A stretch of DNA of 64,000 bases from Cohnella hashimotonis (GTDB lineage Bacteria > Bacillota > Bacilli > Paenibacillales > Paenibacillaceae): assembly GCF_030014955.1 (NCBI RefSeq), contig NZ_JAGRPV010000001.1, forward strand, positions 2,790,001-2,854,000, given 5' to 3'. Each line of letters opens with the position of its first letter. Positions within the stretch are counted from its first letter, which is position 1. Below the pieces are notes generated by a model. The model was not told the origin of the DNA, did no database searches, and was given only the letters and a program-made list of their open reading frames with translations. Positions 16,483 through 26,108 of the stretch are shown here, in pieces. Made by a program: the position numbers and the translations under genes.

Positions 16483-19400
16483 CGGCGGGGAAAATGGAAA
16501 CCGTGACGGAAAGGCCCGTCGCGGCGGATGGCAGCTTGAAAGGGTACAGCGAAGCGCTGCAAAGGATGGCACAAGCCGCCTTAGAAGCCGGAGACGCCTC
16601 GACCAGCGGCAAGCTGACGGAACTTGCGGGGAAGCTGTCGCTGGACATCGCCACGCTGGCTTTCTGCGGACACTTCTCCGCAGGCAAATCGACGCTCGTG
16701 AACGCCCTGTGCGGCGCGCAGCTGCTCCCGTCGTCGCCGATTCCGACGAGCGCCAACGTCGTCACGATCGCTAACGGCGAACCGGCGGTCAAGGTCGAGT
16801 TCGTCGGCAAGGACGGCTCGGTCAAGGAGATCCCTGGCGTATCCGTCGAACGTCTCGGCGATCTTGCCGTAGACGGGGAAGGCGTGTCGTCGATCGACGT
16901 CCGCTATCCGATCCCGCTGCTCGGACAATCGCTGGCGCTCGTCGATACGCCCGGAGTCGACTCCACGGACGGCGCGCATCGCGCAGCTACGGAGTCCGCG
17001 CTGCATCTGGCCGACGTCGTTTTTTACGTGACGGACTACAACCACGTATTGTCGGACGTGAACTTCCGCTTTCTCCGCATGCTGCATCAATGGGGGAAGC
17101 CGACATATTTGATCGTGAACCAGATCGACAAGCACCGCGAGAGCGAAGTGCGCTTCGAAGCGTTCCGTGAGGGACTCGCCAGCGCGCTGGAGGCATGGCG
17201 GATCGAATTGGCGGGCCTTTTGTTCCTGTCGATGCGGCGGCCCGATCACCCGCTCTCGCAGATGAGCGAGCTGCTTCGCGTTATCGAGGCGCTGAAGGGC
17301 GAAAAAGAGAAGCTGCTCCTCCATAGCGCGGACCGCTCGGCGGTGCATCTGGCCGGCGAATTCAAGGAAGGGATCTTGCAGCGTCAGGCGCAGCTGCGGG
17401 AAACGCTGCTCGCGCAGGCGGGCGGAGAGAGCGGGCTTGCCGAGCTTGTGCAGCGGCGCGGCGCGCTGGCCGCGGAGCTGGAAGCGGCGAAGACGGCGGG
17501 CGAGCGGCAGCTGGACGGGTTGAAGCGCGAGCTCGACCAGCTGCTCGGGAACGCCGGGCTCACGCCGGCGGAGACGCGCGAAAAAGCGCGTGCCGTGCTG
17601 GAGAGCCGGCAGGCGGGCTTTAAGGTCGGCTGGCTCGGCAGCGGCGCCAAGACCGAAGCGGAGCGGGAGCGCAGGCTTCAGGAGCTCGCCTTGGATTTCT
17701 CGGCGCAGGCTGAGGCGAACCTGCATGTTCATGTGCGAGCGATGCTGCGCCGCGAAGCGAGAAGCGCCGGAATCGGCGATCCGGCATGGGAAGCGTCGCT
17801 GGAGGCGACCTTTCCTGCGCCGGACGCCTCGTGGATGGCGTCTCTCGTCAAGCCGGGTGCGGGAGCCGGCGGCGACGCGACGCTTCAGTACGCGTCCGAG
17901 CTGAGCGCGGAATGGAAAAGAAAGGTGCGGAAAACGTCGCTTGAGCGCTTCGAGGACATCGTCGCCAGTCGACAGCCGGAGCGAGAAGCGGCGGCTGCAG
18001 AGCTCGCAGGTGCGGTGAACGAGCTGGATGAAAGGCAACAGGCCGCCGACGGTCTGCGGGCGCTCGATGCGGAGGCGGACGCAGCCGAACGCAAGCTGGT
18101 CGAAATGCTGCCGATCGAAGGCGTGGCCGATCTGGCGGAGCTGAAGCTGCCGGCGCCGGCGACCCTCGGGGAGCAAATAGGGTCGCAGCCGGTGCCAATG
18201 GACGCCGCGCCGTCGCTGAATCTGTCGATGGCCGGCGGCGAAGCAGCTGCGGAAGAGGCGGCGGAAGCGGGAGAGAGCGCCTCGTACGGCGCCTCCGCAG
18301 GCGCCGCAGCGATTCTTGAGCGCGGGGCCGCGATGCTCGCGCCATTCCCCGAGCTCGCGCGGCAGCGCGACGCGCTGTCGGCCAAGGCCGCGCAGCTGCG
18401 GGACAGCCGCTTCACGATCGCATTGTTCGGCGCCTTCAGCGCCGGCAAGTCGTCTTTCGCCAATGCGCTCGTCGGACAGCCGGCGCTGCCCGTATCGCCC
18501 AATCCGACGACGGCGACGATCAACCGGATCGTGGCGCCTGCTGAAGACGCGCCTCACGGCACGGCCCGCATCTATATGAAGGAAGCGGACGATATGCGGA
18601 GCGACCTGGCGCATTCGCTCTCGCGCCTCGGCGTCCGTGAGCGCGACATCGAGGCCGCGTCTGGCCCCGCGGAGCTGTTTGCCCTGGCGTCGCGCATGTC
18701 GCCCGACGACATCCATCCGCGCGGTCGGCCGCATCTGGCCTTTTTGCGGGCCGCCGCACGCGGCTGGGAGCGCTACGGGCCGCTGCTCGGCACTTCGTTT
18801 ACGGCGGAAGGCGCAGATTACCGCCGCTACGTGGCGGACGAGGAGGCATCCTGCTTCGTCGCCTCGGCCGACCTGCACGTCGACTCGCCGCTGACCCGCA
18901 GCGGAGCTGTGCTGGTAGACACGCCCGGGGCGGACTCGATCAACGCGCGGCATACGGGCGTCGCCTTCGAGTATATCAAAAACGCGGATGCCGTCCTGTT
19001 CGTCACGTATTACAATCACGCCTTTACCGAAGCGGACCGGAGCTTCCTGCACCAGCTCGGCAGCGTCAAGGACGCCTTCGAGCTCGACAAGATGTTTTTC
19101 GTGCTGAACGCCGCGGATCTCGCCACCTCGGCGGAGGAGCTGGCCGGCGTCGCCGCGCACGTCGAGTCGCAGCTGCTGAAGCACGGCATTCGGCAGCCCC
19201 GCATCTATCCCGTCTCAAGCCTCCTCGGCCTCGAAGCCAAGCTGGCGGGCGACGCGGCCGGACGCCGGAATTCAGGTCTTGCCGACTTCGAGGCCGCATT
19301 CAGGCGCTTTGCCGACGAGGAGCTGGGCAGCCTGGCGCTCGCATCGGCGCGCAAGCAGCTGGATCGCATCGGCGCCCGCATCGACGGGCTGCTCGGCACC

Positions 19401-20180
19401 GCGAGCGAGGATGCGGCGAGCCGTCAGGCTTCCGCCGCCGTCATGCTGCAGGCCGCAGAGACGCTGCGGGAAGCCTGGACGGCGGGAACGCCGGGCGCGG
19501 CGATCCAGCCGCTCGTCGAGGAACTGGGCGAGCAGCTGTATCATTTGCGCCGCAGAGTACAGTACCGTTTTGGCGAGCACTTCATGACGGCCTTCCATCC
19601 GTCCGTGCTTCAGGACGACGGCCGCGACCTGCGCAAGCTGATCGTATCTTGCTGGCTGGACTTGAAGCGTGGCGTGGGCGAGGACCTGCAGCAGGAGCTG
19701 CGGTCCGCCAGCCTGCGCATGGAGACCGCACTCGGCCGTGTCATCGGCCGGCAGGTGGAGGACGGGATCGCCAGGGCCGGCCTCGGCAGCTTCGAGACCG
19801 AGGCGCCTGCCGCGCCGTCGCTCGCTCTTCCTGTGCCGGAGCCCTTCGGTGCCGGCCCGGATTGGGAAACGCGCAAGCTTTGGCAGGCGTTCCGCAGTCC
19901 GAAGCACTTTTTCGAGCGCGAGGGCAGCGCAGCGCTCAGAAACGAGTCCGAGGCCGCATTGTTCCAGGCAGCCGACGCCTGGATCGCCGGCATTCGGGAA
20001 GCCTGGACAGCCAGGCTTGCGGCCGCCTTCGAAGAGGAGCTCCAAGCCGTCGCGTTCCGGCTTTCGGCGGAGCTGACCGCTTACGCCGACGGCGTAAGGC
20101 ACGCGCTTGAGACACCGGGGCTCGAGGACGCGCTCAGGCGCCTGCAAAGCGAATGGCAAACGCTAAAATCAGGCGTTTAA
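16479..20180 (+). CDS. dynA: two-headed bacterial dynamin (DynA type)
   Basis: A 1233-residue large GTPase built from two fused dynamin-like units. The first has G1 GHFSAGKST (residues 64-72), G3 DTPGVDST and G4 NQID. The second starts near residue 640 with G1 GAFSAGKSS (about 650-658), G3 DTPGADSI and G4 NAAD. Between and after the heads are long Ala/Glu-rich helices, as in the stalks of B. subtilis DynA (about 1190 residues), which tethers and fuses membranes and responds to membrane damage and phage. The frame is open upstream through nth, but the ATG overlapping the nth stop is the natural start. Antisense open frames across it are GC artefacts. Confidence 0.88.
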   Translation: MTAGKMETVTERPVAADGSLKGYSEALQRMAQAALEAGDASTSGKLTELAGKLSLDIATLAFCGHFSAGKSTLVNALCGAQLLPSSPIPTSANVVTIANGEPAVKVEFVGKDGSVKEIPGVSVERLGDLAVDGEGVSSIDVRYPIPLLGQSLALVDTPGVDSTDGAHRAATESALHLADVVFYVTDYNHVLSDVNFRFLRMLHQWGKPTYLIVNQIDKHRESEVRFEAFREGLASALEAWRIELAGLLFLSMRRPDHPLSQMSELLRVIEALKGEKEKLLLHSADRSAVHLAGEFKEGILQRQAQLRETLLAQAGGESGLAELVQRRGALAAELEAAKTAGERQLDGLKRELDQLLGNAGLTPAETREKARAVLESRQAGFKVGWLGSGAKTEAERERRLQELALDFSAQAEANLHVHVRAMLRREARSAGIGDPAWEASLEATFPAPDASWMASLVKPGAGAGGDATLQYASELSAEWKRKVRKTSLERFEDIVASRQPEREAAAAELAGAVNELDERQQAADGLRALDAEADAAERKLVEMLPIEGVADLAELKLPAPATLGEQIGSQPVPMDAAPSLNLSMAGGEAAAEEAAEAGESASYGASAGAAAILERGAAMLAPFPELARQRDALSAKAAQLRDSRFTIALFGAFSAGKSSFANALVGQPALPVSPNPTTATINRIVAPAEDAPHGTARIYMKEADDMRSDLAHSLSRLGVRERDIEAASGPAELFALASRMSPDDIHPRGRPHLAFLRAAARGWERYGPLLGTSFTAEGADYRRYVADEEASCFVASADLHVDSPLTRSGAVLVDTPGADSINARHTGVAFEYIKNADAVLFVTYYNHAFTEADRSFLHQLGSVKDAFELDKMFFVLNAADLATSAEELAGVAAHVESQLLKHGIRQPRIYPVSSLLGLEAKLAGDAAGRRNSGLADFEAAFRRFADEELGSLALASARKQLDRIGARIDGLLGTASEDAASRQASAAVMLQAAETLREAWTAGTPGAAIQPLVEELGEQLYHLRRRVQYRFGEHFMTAFHPSVLQDDGRDLRKLIVSCWLDLKRGVGEDLQQELRSASLRMETALGRVIGRQVEDGIARAGLGSFETEAPAAPSLALPVPEPFGAGPDWETRKLWQAFRSPKHFFEREGSAALRNESEAALFQAADAWIAGIREAWTARLAAAFEEELQAVAFRLSAELTAYADGVRHALETPGLEDALRRLQSEWQTLKSGV

Positions 20181-20216
20181 GCCGATTTTTTAACCGTTCC
20201 GTATCGTCGCATATCG

Positions 20217-20265
20217 GCCCTTCTCGCATCGTCACGCGATGCTAGAGGGGCTTTTGCTTGTTTTT
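20217..20265 (+). terminator. intrinsic terminator after the dynamin gene
   Basis: GCCC..CTCGCATCG / CGCGATG..AGGGGC stem followed by CTTTTGCTTGTTTTT. The remaining 140 nt to the next promoter show nothing recognisable. Confidence 0.8.
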
Positions 20266-20402
20266 CCTCCCGATTGCCTCATTTTGCTAATACATATACG
20301 GGTGTAAGGGCTTAAATAGGATGATTTAAGAGATATCGGTCTCATTTCCATGCTTAATCGCTCTCCTACTTACTCAGCGTTTCTCCTTGCGGCATACGGC
20401 GT

Positions 20403-20431
20403 TTGAACGGTTGTGACAATCCTGTTACACT
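20403..20431 (+). promoter_or_regulatory. promoter of the ABC exporter pair
   Basis: TTGAAC (20403-20408), 17-nt spacer and TACACT (20426-20431). Transcription would start near 20438, which places the ATG at 20435 outside the mRNA and supports the TTG start at 20465. Confidence 0.65.
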
Positions 20432-20464
20432 TCCGTGGGGATGCTCACAGGGGAGGACTGTCGC

Positions 20465-22249
20465 TTGGATATTTTCAAAGGCCTCAAGCAATTTTTCTGG
20501 CCGGACAAAGGTTTTTTGACGGGCTCGGTGCTCGGACTCGCCATCGCTACGGCGATCGGTCTCGTGTATCCGCTGCTCCTCAGGGCGCTGATCGACGACG
20601 TGATCGCGCCCAAGAAATTCGACGGCATTATGGAGCTCGCACTGCTTGCGGTCTCGCTTATCGTCGTCAAGGCAGCTTTTCAGTACGTGCACGGCTTTTG
20701 CGGCGGACGTCTCGGCAACAAGCTCGCCTACCGCATGCGCAACGCCAGCTACGACAAGCTTCAGAAATTATCGTTTTCGTTTTACGACCAAGCGCGGACA
20801 GGGGACCTGATGTCACGTCTGACGGCCGACATCGAAGGCATCCGAAACTTTATCGGCTTCGGCTTCGCCCAACTGCTGAACACGTTGTTCCTGGTCTTGT
20901 TCGGCTTCGGCATGATGTTCTACGTCGACTGGACGATGGGCCTCATGACGCTTGCGATCATCCCGATTATCGGCTACTTCGCCATCCGCTTCGAGCTGCA
21001 GATCCATCCGATTTTTCGTTCGATCCGGATCGCGATCAGCCGTTTGACGACCAGCGTCCAGGAGAACATTATGGGCGTTCGCACCGTCAAGTCGTACGAC
21101 AGCGCGAGCCACGAGTACGGCAAATTCGACGAAGGCAACAGCCAGTACAAAGAAAACAATCTTTCGCTCGCCGGGGTATGGGCTACATACTTCCCGATCA
21201 TCGAATTCGTCGCCAGCTTCAGCATCGCCCTGCTTCTGCTCGTCGGCGGCTGGCGCGTCATCCATCATCATATGACCCTCGGCGACCTTGTATCCTTGAA
21301 CGGCATGCTCGGCATGATCGTCGCGCCGCTGTGGACGCTCGGCTTTCAAATCAACAACTATACGCAATCGAAGGCGGCGGGCGAACGATTGCTCGAACTC
21401 CTCAACCGGCATGTGGACGTGCAGCCGCCGGCGCATCCGATCCGGACCCAACCTGAAGGAATCGGACTCATTCGCTATCGCGACGTGGACTTCCGCTATC
21501 CGAACCATGAGCATCAGCCGTCCGCGCTGACAGGCTTCAATCTGACCGCCGGACCCGGCTCGGTCATCGGCCTTCTGGGCGGCACGGGCTCGGGCAAGTC
21601 TACCGTCGTACAGCTGCTGCTTCGCGCATACGACGTGACGAGCGGCGCGATCACGCTTGACGATACCGACATCCGCCAGCTCGATTTGGACGAATTGCGG
21701 AGCAGGACCGCAATCGTGTTCCAGGAATCGTTCCTTTTCTCGACGACGATCCGGGAAAATATCAGCTACGGCAGCGCCGACGCAACGCAGGAGCAGATCG
21801 AGCAAGCCGCGAGACTGGCCGACGCGCACGGCTTTATCATGGAGCTCCCCGGCGGCTACGATACCATCGTCGGAGAACGCGGCATGGGGCTGTCCGGCGG
21901 ACAGAAGCAGCGGATCGCGCTTGCCCGCGCTTTCCTGATCCGTCCGCAGGTGCTGATTCTCGACGATTCCACGAGCGCGCTCGACATGGAGACGGAGCAT
22001 CGCATCCAGCTGGCGCTGCGGCAGGTGATGGCGGGACGCACCGTGTTCATCATCGCCCACCGCATTTCCTCGCTTCGGCACGCCGACGAGATTCTCGTTT
22101 TGGATAAGGGGCATGTCGTTCAGCGCGGCAGACACGAGGAGCTGGTACGGCTGCCGGGACTGTATCGGGAGACGTACCGCACGCAATATGCGGACCGGCC
22201 GGACGAACTCGGCGAAGACGCCGCAGGCGGCAGGAGGGTGAGCGGATGA
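20465..22249 (+). CDS. ABC exporter subunit with degenerate ATP site (heterodimer partner A)
   Basis: A 594-residue half-transporter: six-helix type IV exporter membrane domain (residues about 10-310) and ATPase domain (about 330-580). Walker A is GGTGSGKST and the signature LSGGQKQR is intact. The Walker B end reads LILDDST, with Asp replacing the catalytic Glu. This is the hallmark of the BmrC/TM287-like partner in heterodimeric multidrug exporters. A TTG start is chosen because GGGGAGGA lies 7 nt before it and the predicted transcription start falls after the upstream ATG. It overlaps the next gene by 4 nt. The substrate is unknown. Confidence 0.88.
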   Translation: MDIFKGLKQFFWPDKGFLTGSVLGLAIATAIGLVYPLLLRALIDDVIAPKKFDGIMELALLAVSLIVVKAAFQYVHGFCGGRLGNKLAYRMRNASYDKLQKLSFSFYDQARTGDLMSRLTADIEGIRNFIGFGFAQLLNTLFLVLFGFGMMFYVDWTMGLMTLAIIPIIGYFAIRFELQIHPIFRSIRIAISRLTTSVQENIMGVRTVKSYDSASHEYGKFDEGNSQYKENNLSLAGVWATYFPIIEFVASFSIALLLLVGGWRVIHHHMTLGDLVSLNGMLGMIVAPLWTLGFQINNYTQSKAAGERLLELLNRHVDVQPPAHPIRTQPEGIGLIRYRDVDFRYPNHEHQPSALTGFNLTAGPGSVIGLLGGTGSGKSTVVQLLLRAYDVTSGAITLDDTDIRQLDLDELRSRTAIVFQESFLFSTTIRENISYGSADATQEQIEQAARLADAHGFIMELPGGYDTIVGERGMGLSGGQKQRIALARAFLIRPQVLILDDSTSALDMETEHRIQLALRQVMAGRTVFIIAHRISSLRHADEILVLDKGHVVQRGRHEELVRLPGLYRETYRTQYADRPDELGEDAAGGRRVSG

Positions 22250-24045
22250 GCAGGCAGTTTCAATACCAGGACGACGTCCTGATCGAAAAGTCTTTCAACT
22301 GGAAGCAGATGGCCCGGCTGTTCGACTATTTGAAGCCTTACAAGCGTTCGGTAACGCGGGTCGTATTCGTCATGATGGTGTTCGGCATGCTGACACGGCT
22401 CGCGGTTCCGTATCTGATCAGTCTGGCGATCGACAAGGTCATCGATCCGGACGGAGGCAGCGGGAGCATGGGGTACCTGTCGATCGTGTTCGGCGTCATG
22501 GTCGCCATGTACGGCCTGCGCTGGTGGGCGCAGAACTATACGATCCGGCATACGAACGATATCGGGCAAAACGTCATATTCGACCTGCGCTCGGCGCTGT
22601 TCAAGCATGTGCAGACGTTGTCCTTCCGCTTTTTCGACAAACGGCCTGCGGGCTCCGTACTCGTGCGGATCACCAACGACGTCAACGCGCTGCAGGATCT
22701 GCTGTCCAACGGCGTCGTCAACTCGGCGATCGATATCGCCCAGCTCGCGGGCATCGTCGTCATCCTGCTCGTGCTGCAGCCGAAGCTGGCGCTGGCGGTC
22801 ATGATCACCGTACCGCTGCTCATTATCGTGTCCTCCTCGCTGCGCAAGCGCACGCGGATGGCCTGGCAGACCGTGCGCATCAAGCAGTCCCGCATCAACT
22901 CGCATCTGAACGAGGCGATCCAGGGCATGCGGGTGACGCAGGCGTTCGCGCAGGAGAAGGAGAACATGCGCTTCTTCGATAACCTGAACGGCAGCAGCAT
23001 CCGCTCTTGGAACACCGCTTCCTCGCTCAATCAGCTGTTCGGGCCCGTCATCGAGGTCACCTCGGCGATCGGCACGCTCATCCTGCTGCTGTACGGCACG
23101 CACCTGATCAAGCAGGACGAATTGACCGTCGGGGTGCTCGTCGCTTTTATCACCTACGTCAGCAACTTCTGGGAGCCGATCAACCGGCTCGGACAAATGT
23201 ACTCCCAGCTGCTCATCTCGATGTCTTCGGCAGAGCGGATATTCGAATACATGGACGAGAAGCCGATCGTGGCCGAGAAGGAAGACGCGAAGCCGATGCC
23301 GGATGTCCGCGGACGCGTGCAGTTCGACCATGTCGTTTTCGGCTACGATCCGGACCGTCTGGCGCTGAAGGACGTCAGCTTCGACATCAAGCCCGGCATG
23401 ACGGTCGCGCTCGTCGGCCATACCGGCTCGGGCAAGAGCACGATCGTAAATCTGCTCTGCCGCTTCTACGACGTGACCTCGGGGAGCGTGCTCATCGACG
23501 GCATGGACGTGCGCGACGCGACGCTTAATAGTCTGCGCCGGCAGATCGGGATCGTCATGCAGGATACGTTCATCTTTTCCGGAACGATTCGAGACAATAT
23601 CCGTTACGGCCGGCCGGACGCCACCAATGCAGAGGTCGAGGCGGCCGCGCGGTCGGTGCGCGCGCACGACTTTATCGTCAAGCTTCCGGACGGCTACGAT
23701 ACGCAGGTACAGGAGCGCGGAACCGCGCTGTCGATGGGACAGCGCCAGCTGCTGTCCTTCGCCCGCGCGCTCCTGGCCGATCCTCGCATCCTCATCATGG
23801 ACGAGGCGACCGCCAGCATCGACACCGAGACAGAGGTCCGCATTCAGGAGGCGCTCGGCACGCTGCTCGAGCACCGCACCTCGTTTATCGTCGCCCACCG
23901 GCTGTCCACGATTCGCCATGCGGATCTTATCCTCGTGCTCGACCACGGCGTCATCGTCGATCGGGGCAATCACGACGAGCTCATGCGCAGACCGGGACAT
24001 TATCGCAACCTGATTGAAGCGCAGTACCGGTTTTTATCGGCTTAA
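22246..24045 (+). CDS. ABC exporter subunit with canonical Walker B (heterodimer partner B)
   Basis: A 599-residue half-transporter with an N-terminal six-helix domain and a C-terminal ATPase. Walker A is GHTGSGKST and Walker B LIMDEAT keeps the catalytic Glu, but the signature is LSMGQRQ instead of LSGGQ. Paired with the upstream subunit, one composite site has good Walker B and good signature while the other has Asp plus LSMGQ. That is exactly the asymmetric layout of BmrCD, YfiBC or TM287/288 exporters. The ATG overlaps the upstream stop and follows AGGAGG. Confidence 0.9.
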   Translation: MSRQFQYQDDVLIEKSFNWKQMARLFDYLKPYKRSVTRVVFVMMVFGMLTRLAVPYLISLAIDKVIDPDGGSGSMGYLSIVFGVMVAMYGLRWWAQNYTIRHTNDIGQNVIFDLRSALFKHVQTLSFRFFDKRPAGSVLVRITNDVNALQDLLSNGVVNSAIDIAQLAGIVVILLVLQPKLALAVMITVPLLIIVSSSLRKRTRMAWQTVRIKQSRINSHLNEAIQGMRVTQAFAQEKENMRFFDNLNGSSIRSWNTASSLNQLFGPVIEVTSAIGTLILLLYGTHLIKQDELTVGVLVAFITYVSNFWEPINRLGQMYSQLLISMSSAERIFEYMDEKPIVAEKEDAKPMPDVRGRVQFDHVVFGYDPDRLALKDVSFDIKPGMTVALVGHTGSGKSTIVNLLCRFYDVTSGSVLIDGMDVRDATLNSLRRQIGIVMQDTFIFSGTIRDNIRYGRPDATNAEVEAAARSVRAHDFIVKLPDGYDTQVQERGTALSMGQRQLLSFARALLADPRILIMDEATASIDTETEVRIQEALGTLLEHRTSFIVAHRLSTIRHADLILVLDHGVIVDRGNHDELMRRPGHYRNLIEAQYRFLSA

Positions 24046-24060
24046 TCGTTATGGGGCAGC

Positions 24061-24092
24061 GCTCCCGTCCGGGAATCGGGCGGGAGCTTTTC
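24061..24092 (+). terminator. intrinsic terminator after the ABC exporter
   Basis: GCTCCCGTCC / GGGCGGGAGC stem with one U-G pair, then TTTTCGGCTTTT. Confidence 0.75.
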
Positions 24093-24222
24093 GGCTTTTC
24101 GATTGGATTTGAAAAAGCGGATCCGATTCGGTAAATTGAGGGAAACGGAATACGCCGCTCTAAACCGCTGCTCAGAAAGCCGCGGATAGGCTGGAGCGAT
24201 GCGGTCAGGAGGAGGGGGAGGC

Positions 24223-25047
24223 TTGAGAAGGAGAAAAGATCGGCTATGGCCGGTATTGGGTACGGTATGCCTGCTGTGCACGGCGCTGCTGCTGCTCGGA
24301 TTCGGCTGGGCGCTCAAGGATACGTGGGCGCCGGCGAAGGGACTGACGCTGCCTGCGCCGACGCAAGCTGCCCCGCAGACGGGCGGCGAATGGACGAGCC
24401 TGCCGGAGATCAAGGCAATCGCCATCGGCGATTCGCTCACGCGAGGCGTAGGCGACGTCGCTGGCAAAGGCTATGTCGAGGACAGTCTCTCGCAGCTCTC
24501 CAAGTCTCTCGGCAAGCCGGTCAGATTAAACGGCAATCTCGCGGTCAGCGGCCTCGAAGCCGCCGGACTGGACGAATTGCTGGACGGCAAAGCGATGCAG
24601 GATGCGGTGGCGGATGCGGATCTTGTCCTGCTCACGATCGGCGGCAATGATTTGTTCCGTTCTTCGCAGCAAACGGGCGGGTCGATCGCGGAGGGCGGCG
24701 GCATCGATCCCGAGCTGGCGAAGCAGCGGCTGCCGAAAACCGAGGAGCGGCTCAAGGCCGTATTTACGAAGCTCCGCGCATTGAATCCGTCCGTTCGAAT
24801 CGTCTATGTCGCGCTATACAATCCGTTTTACGAGCTTGCGCAGCTGCGGGCGCCGATCGCGTCCATCCTTGCGGATTGGAACGGCTATGCCGTCAGAACA
24901 GCCGGGGACGACGGCAACATCGTCGTCGTTCCGACGGCCGATATGTTCCAGGAGCAGTCGGCGCGCTATTTGTCCTCGGATCACTTCCACCCGAACGGAG
25001 CGGGCTACGCCCGCATTGCGGTTCGCGTGGCGCAGGCGCTTAATTGA
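24223..25047 (+). CDS. membrane-anchored SGNH/GDSL hydrolase
   Basis: A 274-residue esterase-like protein. After a short basic N-terminus a hydrophobic segment (about residues 10-32) acts as signal or anchor, so the catalytic domain is extracytoplasmic. Block I is AIGDSLTRG, block III contains GGNDLF, and block V is SDHFHPNGAGYA with the catalytic Asp and His. Lipase, esterase or deacetylase activity cannot be distinguished. A TTG at 24223 after AGGAGGAGGGGGAGG is preferred to the ATG at 24199, which lies upstream of that site. Its stop overlaps a TTG in the next frame, and it is probably cotranscribed with the ABC-2 genes. Confidence 0.82.
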   Translation: MRRRKDRLWPVLGTVCLLCTALLLLGFGWALKDTWAPAKGLTLPAPTQAAPQTGGEWTSLPEIKAIAIGDSLTRGVGDVAGKGYVEDSLSQLSKSLGKPVRLNGNLAVSGLEAAGLDELLDGKAMQDAVADADLVLLTIGGNDLFRSSQQTGGSIAEGGGIDPELAKQRLPKTEERLKAVFTKLRALNPSVRIVYVALYNPFYELAQLRAPIASILADWNGYAVRTAGDDGNIVVVPTADMFQEQSARYLSSDHFHPNGAGYARIAVRVAQALN

Positions 25048-25064
25048 TAAAGGGGGCAGCAGGG

Positions 25065-26108
25065 ATGCGGACGGATGTAAAAGCGGAAGACAAAAGCGCC
25101 GATGTCTCGGCTTCGTCGGGGACGGCGAACGCCGATCGCGCCAGGCATGGGACGCCCGTGCTCTCGGTCGAAGGGCTATCGAAGACGATTAAGGGTCGCA
25201 AGATCATCGACAATATGACCTTCGACGTCCGCGCCGGGGAAATCTACGGCTTCCTGGGTCCCAACGGCTCGGGCAAGACGACGACGATCCGCATGCTGGT
25301 CGATCTGATCAAGCCGACCACGGGCCGGGTGCTCGTCTGCGGCGAGGACGTGAACAAGCATCCGGAAAGGGCGCTGCGTCATGTCGGGTGCATTGTCGAG
25401 AATCCGGAGATGTACGGCTATATGACCGGCTGGGAAAATCTCGATTTGTTCGCGCGCATGCAGGAAGGCATCGGCGACGCGCGCATCGAAGAGGTGGCGC
25501 GAATCGTACGGCTGGACGCGCGCATCCACGACAAGGTCAAGACGTATTCGCTCGGCATGCGGCAGCGGCTCGGCATCGCGCAGGCGCTGCTCGGCGCGCC
25601 CAAGCTGCTCATTCTGGACGAGCCGACCAACGGGCTCGATCCCAAGGGCATCAAGGAGCTGCGCGCCTTTATCGCCGAGCTGGCCGCGCAAGGGATGAGC
25701 GTGTTCGTGTCCAGCCACCTGCTGAGCGAGATCCAGCTCCTGTGCGACCGCGTCGCCATCATCGACGGCGGACGCGTGATCGCGGTCGGCGACGTGCACG
25801 AGATGATCGCCCAGGCGGAGGCGCACACGCTGTGGCTGTTCGAGGATCCCGAAGCGGGACGCCGGCTGTTGGCGGCCGATCCGCGCGTCGACGTCGCGGA
25901 CCTGGACCGCGCGCTGCTGGACGAGTCCGTCCTGCTCGCGCTGCCCGGCGCCGTGCCGACGCGGGTGCGCCAGGAAGATATTCCGGACGTCGTCGCCCGC
26001 TGCGCGTCGGCCGGCGTCGGCGTGCTCGCTGTGCAGCGCGTCGTGCCGACGCTCGAGTCATTATTTCTCTCGCTGACGGGGGGCGAACGCGATGCGGCGG
26101 GATCTTGA
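25065..26108 (+). CDS. ABC-2 type transporter ATP-binding protein
   Basis: A 347-residue ATPase. Residues 1-30 are a low-complexity polar extension. The ABC domain follows, with Walker A GPNGSGKTTT, signature YSLGMRQRLGIAQALL and Walker B LLILDEPTNGLD. A C-terminal accessory segment of about 100 residues is typical of CcmA/NatA-type proteins. Its 3' end overlaps the permease gene by 17 nt, so the two form a transporter. The ATG at 25065 lies 8 nt after AGGGGG; an upstream TTG at 25044 is possible. The substrate is unknown; this class includes drug, lantibiotic and sodium exporters. Confidence 0.88.
   Translation: MRTDVKAEDKSADVSASSGTANADRARHGTPVLSVEGLSKTIKGRKIIDNMTFDVRAGEIYGFLGPNGSGKTTTIRMLVDLIKPTTGRVLVCGEDVNKHPERALRHVGCIVENPEMYGYMTGWENLDLFARMQEGIGDARIEEVARIVRLDARIHDKVKTYSLGMRQRLGIAQALLGAPKLLILDEPTNGLDPKGIKELRAFIAELAAQGMSVFVSSHLLSEIQLLCDRVAIIDGGRVIAVGDVHEMIAQAEAHTLWLFEDPEAGRRLLAADPRVDVADLDRALLDESVLLALPGAVPTRVRQEDIPDVVARCASAGVGVLAVQRVVPTLESLFLSLTGGERDAAGS

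Noticed and set aside
16581..19184. 867-codon open frame antisense to the dynamin gene
   Set aside because: No ribosome-binding site or recognisable motif, very Arg-rich; both GTPase heads on the plus strand are complete.
22120..24000. 626-codon open frame antisense to the second ABC subunit
   Set aside because: His/Arg/Asp-rich shadow of a strongly conserved transporter gene.
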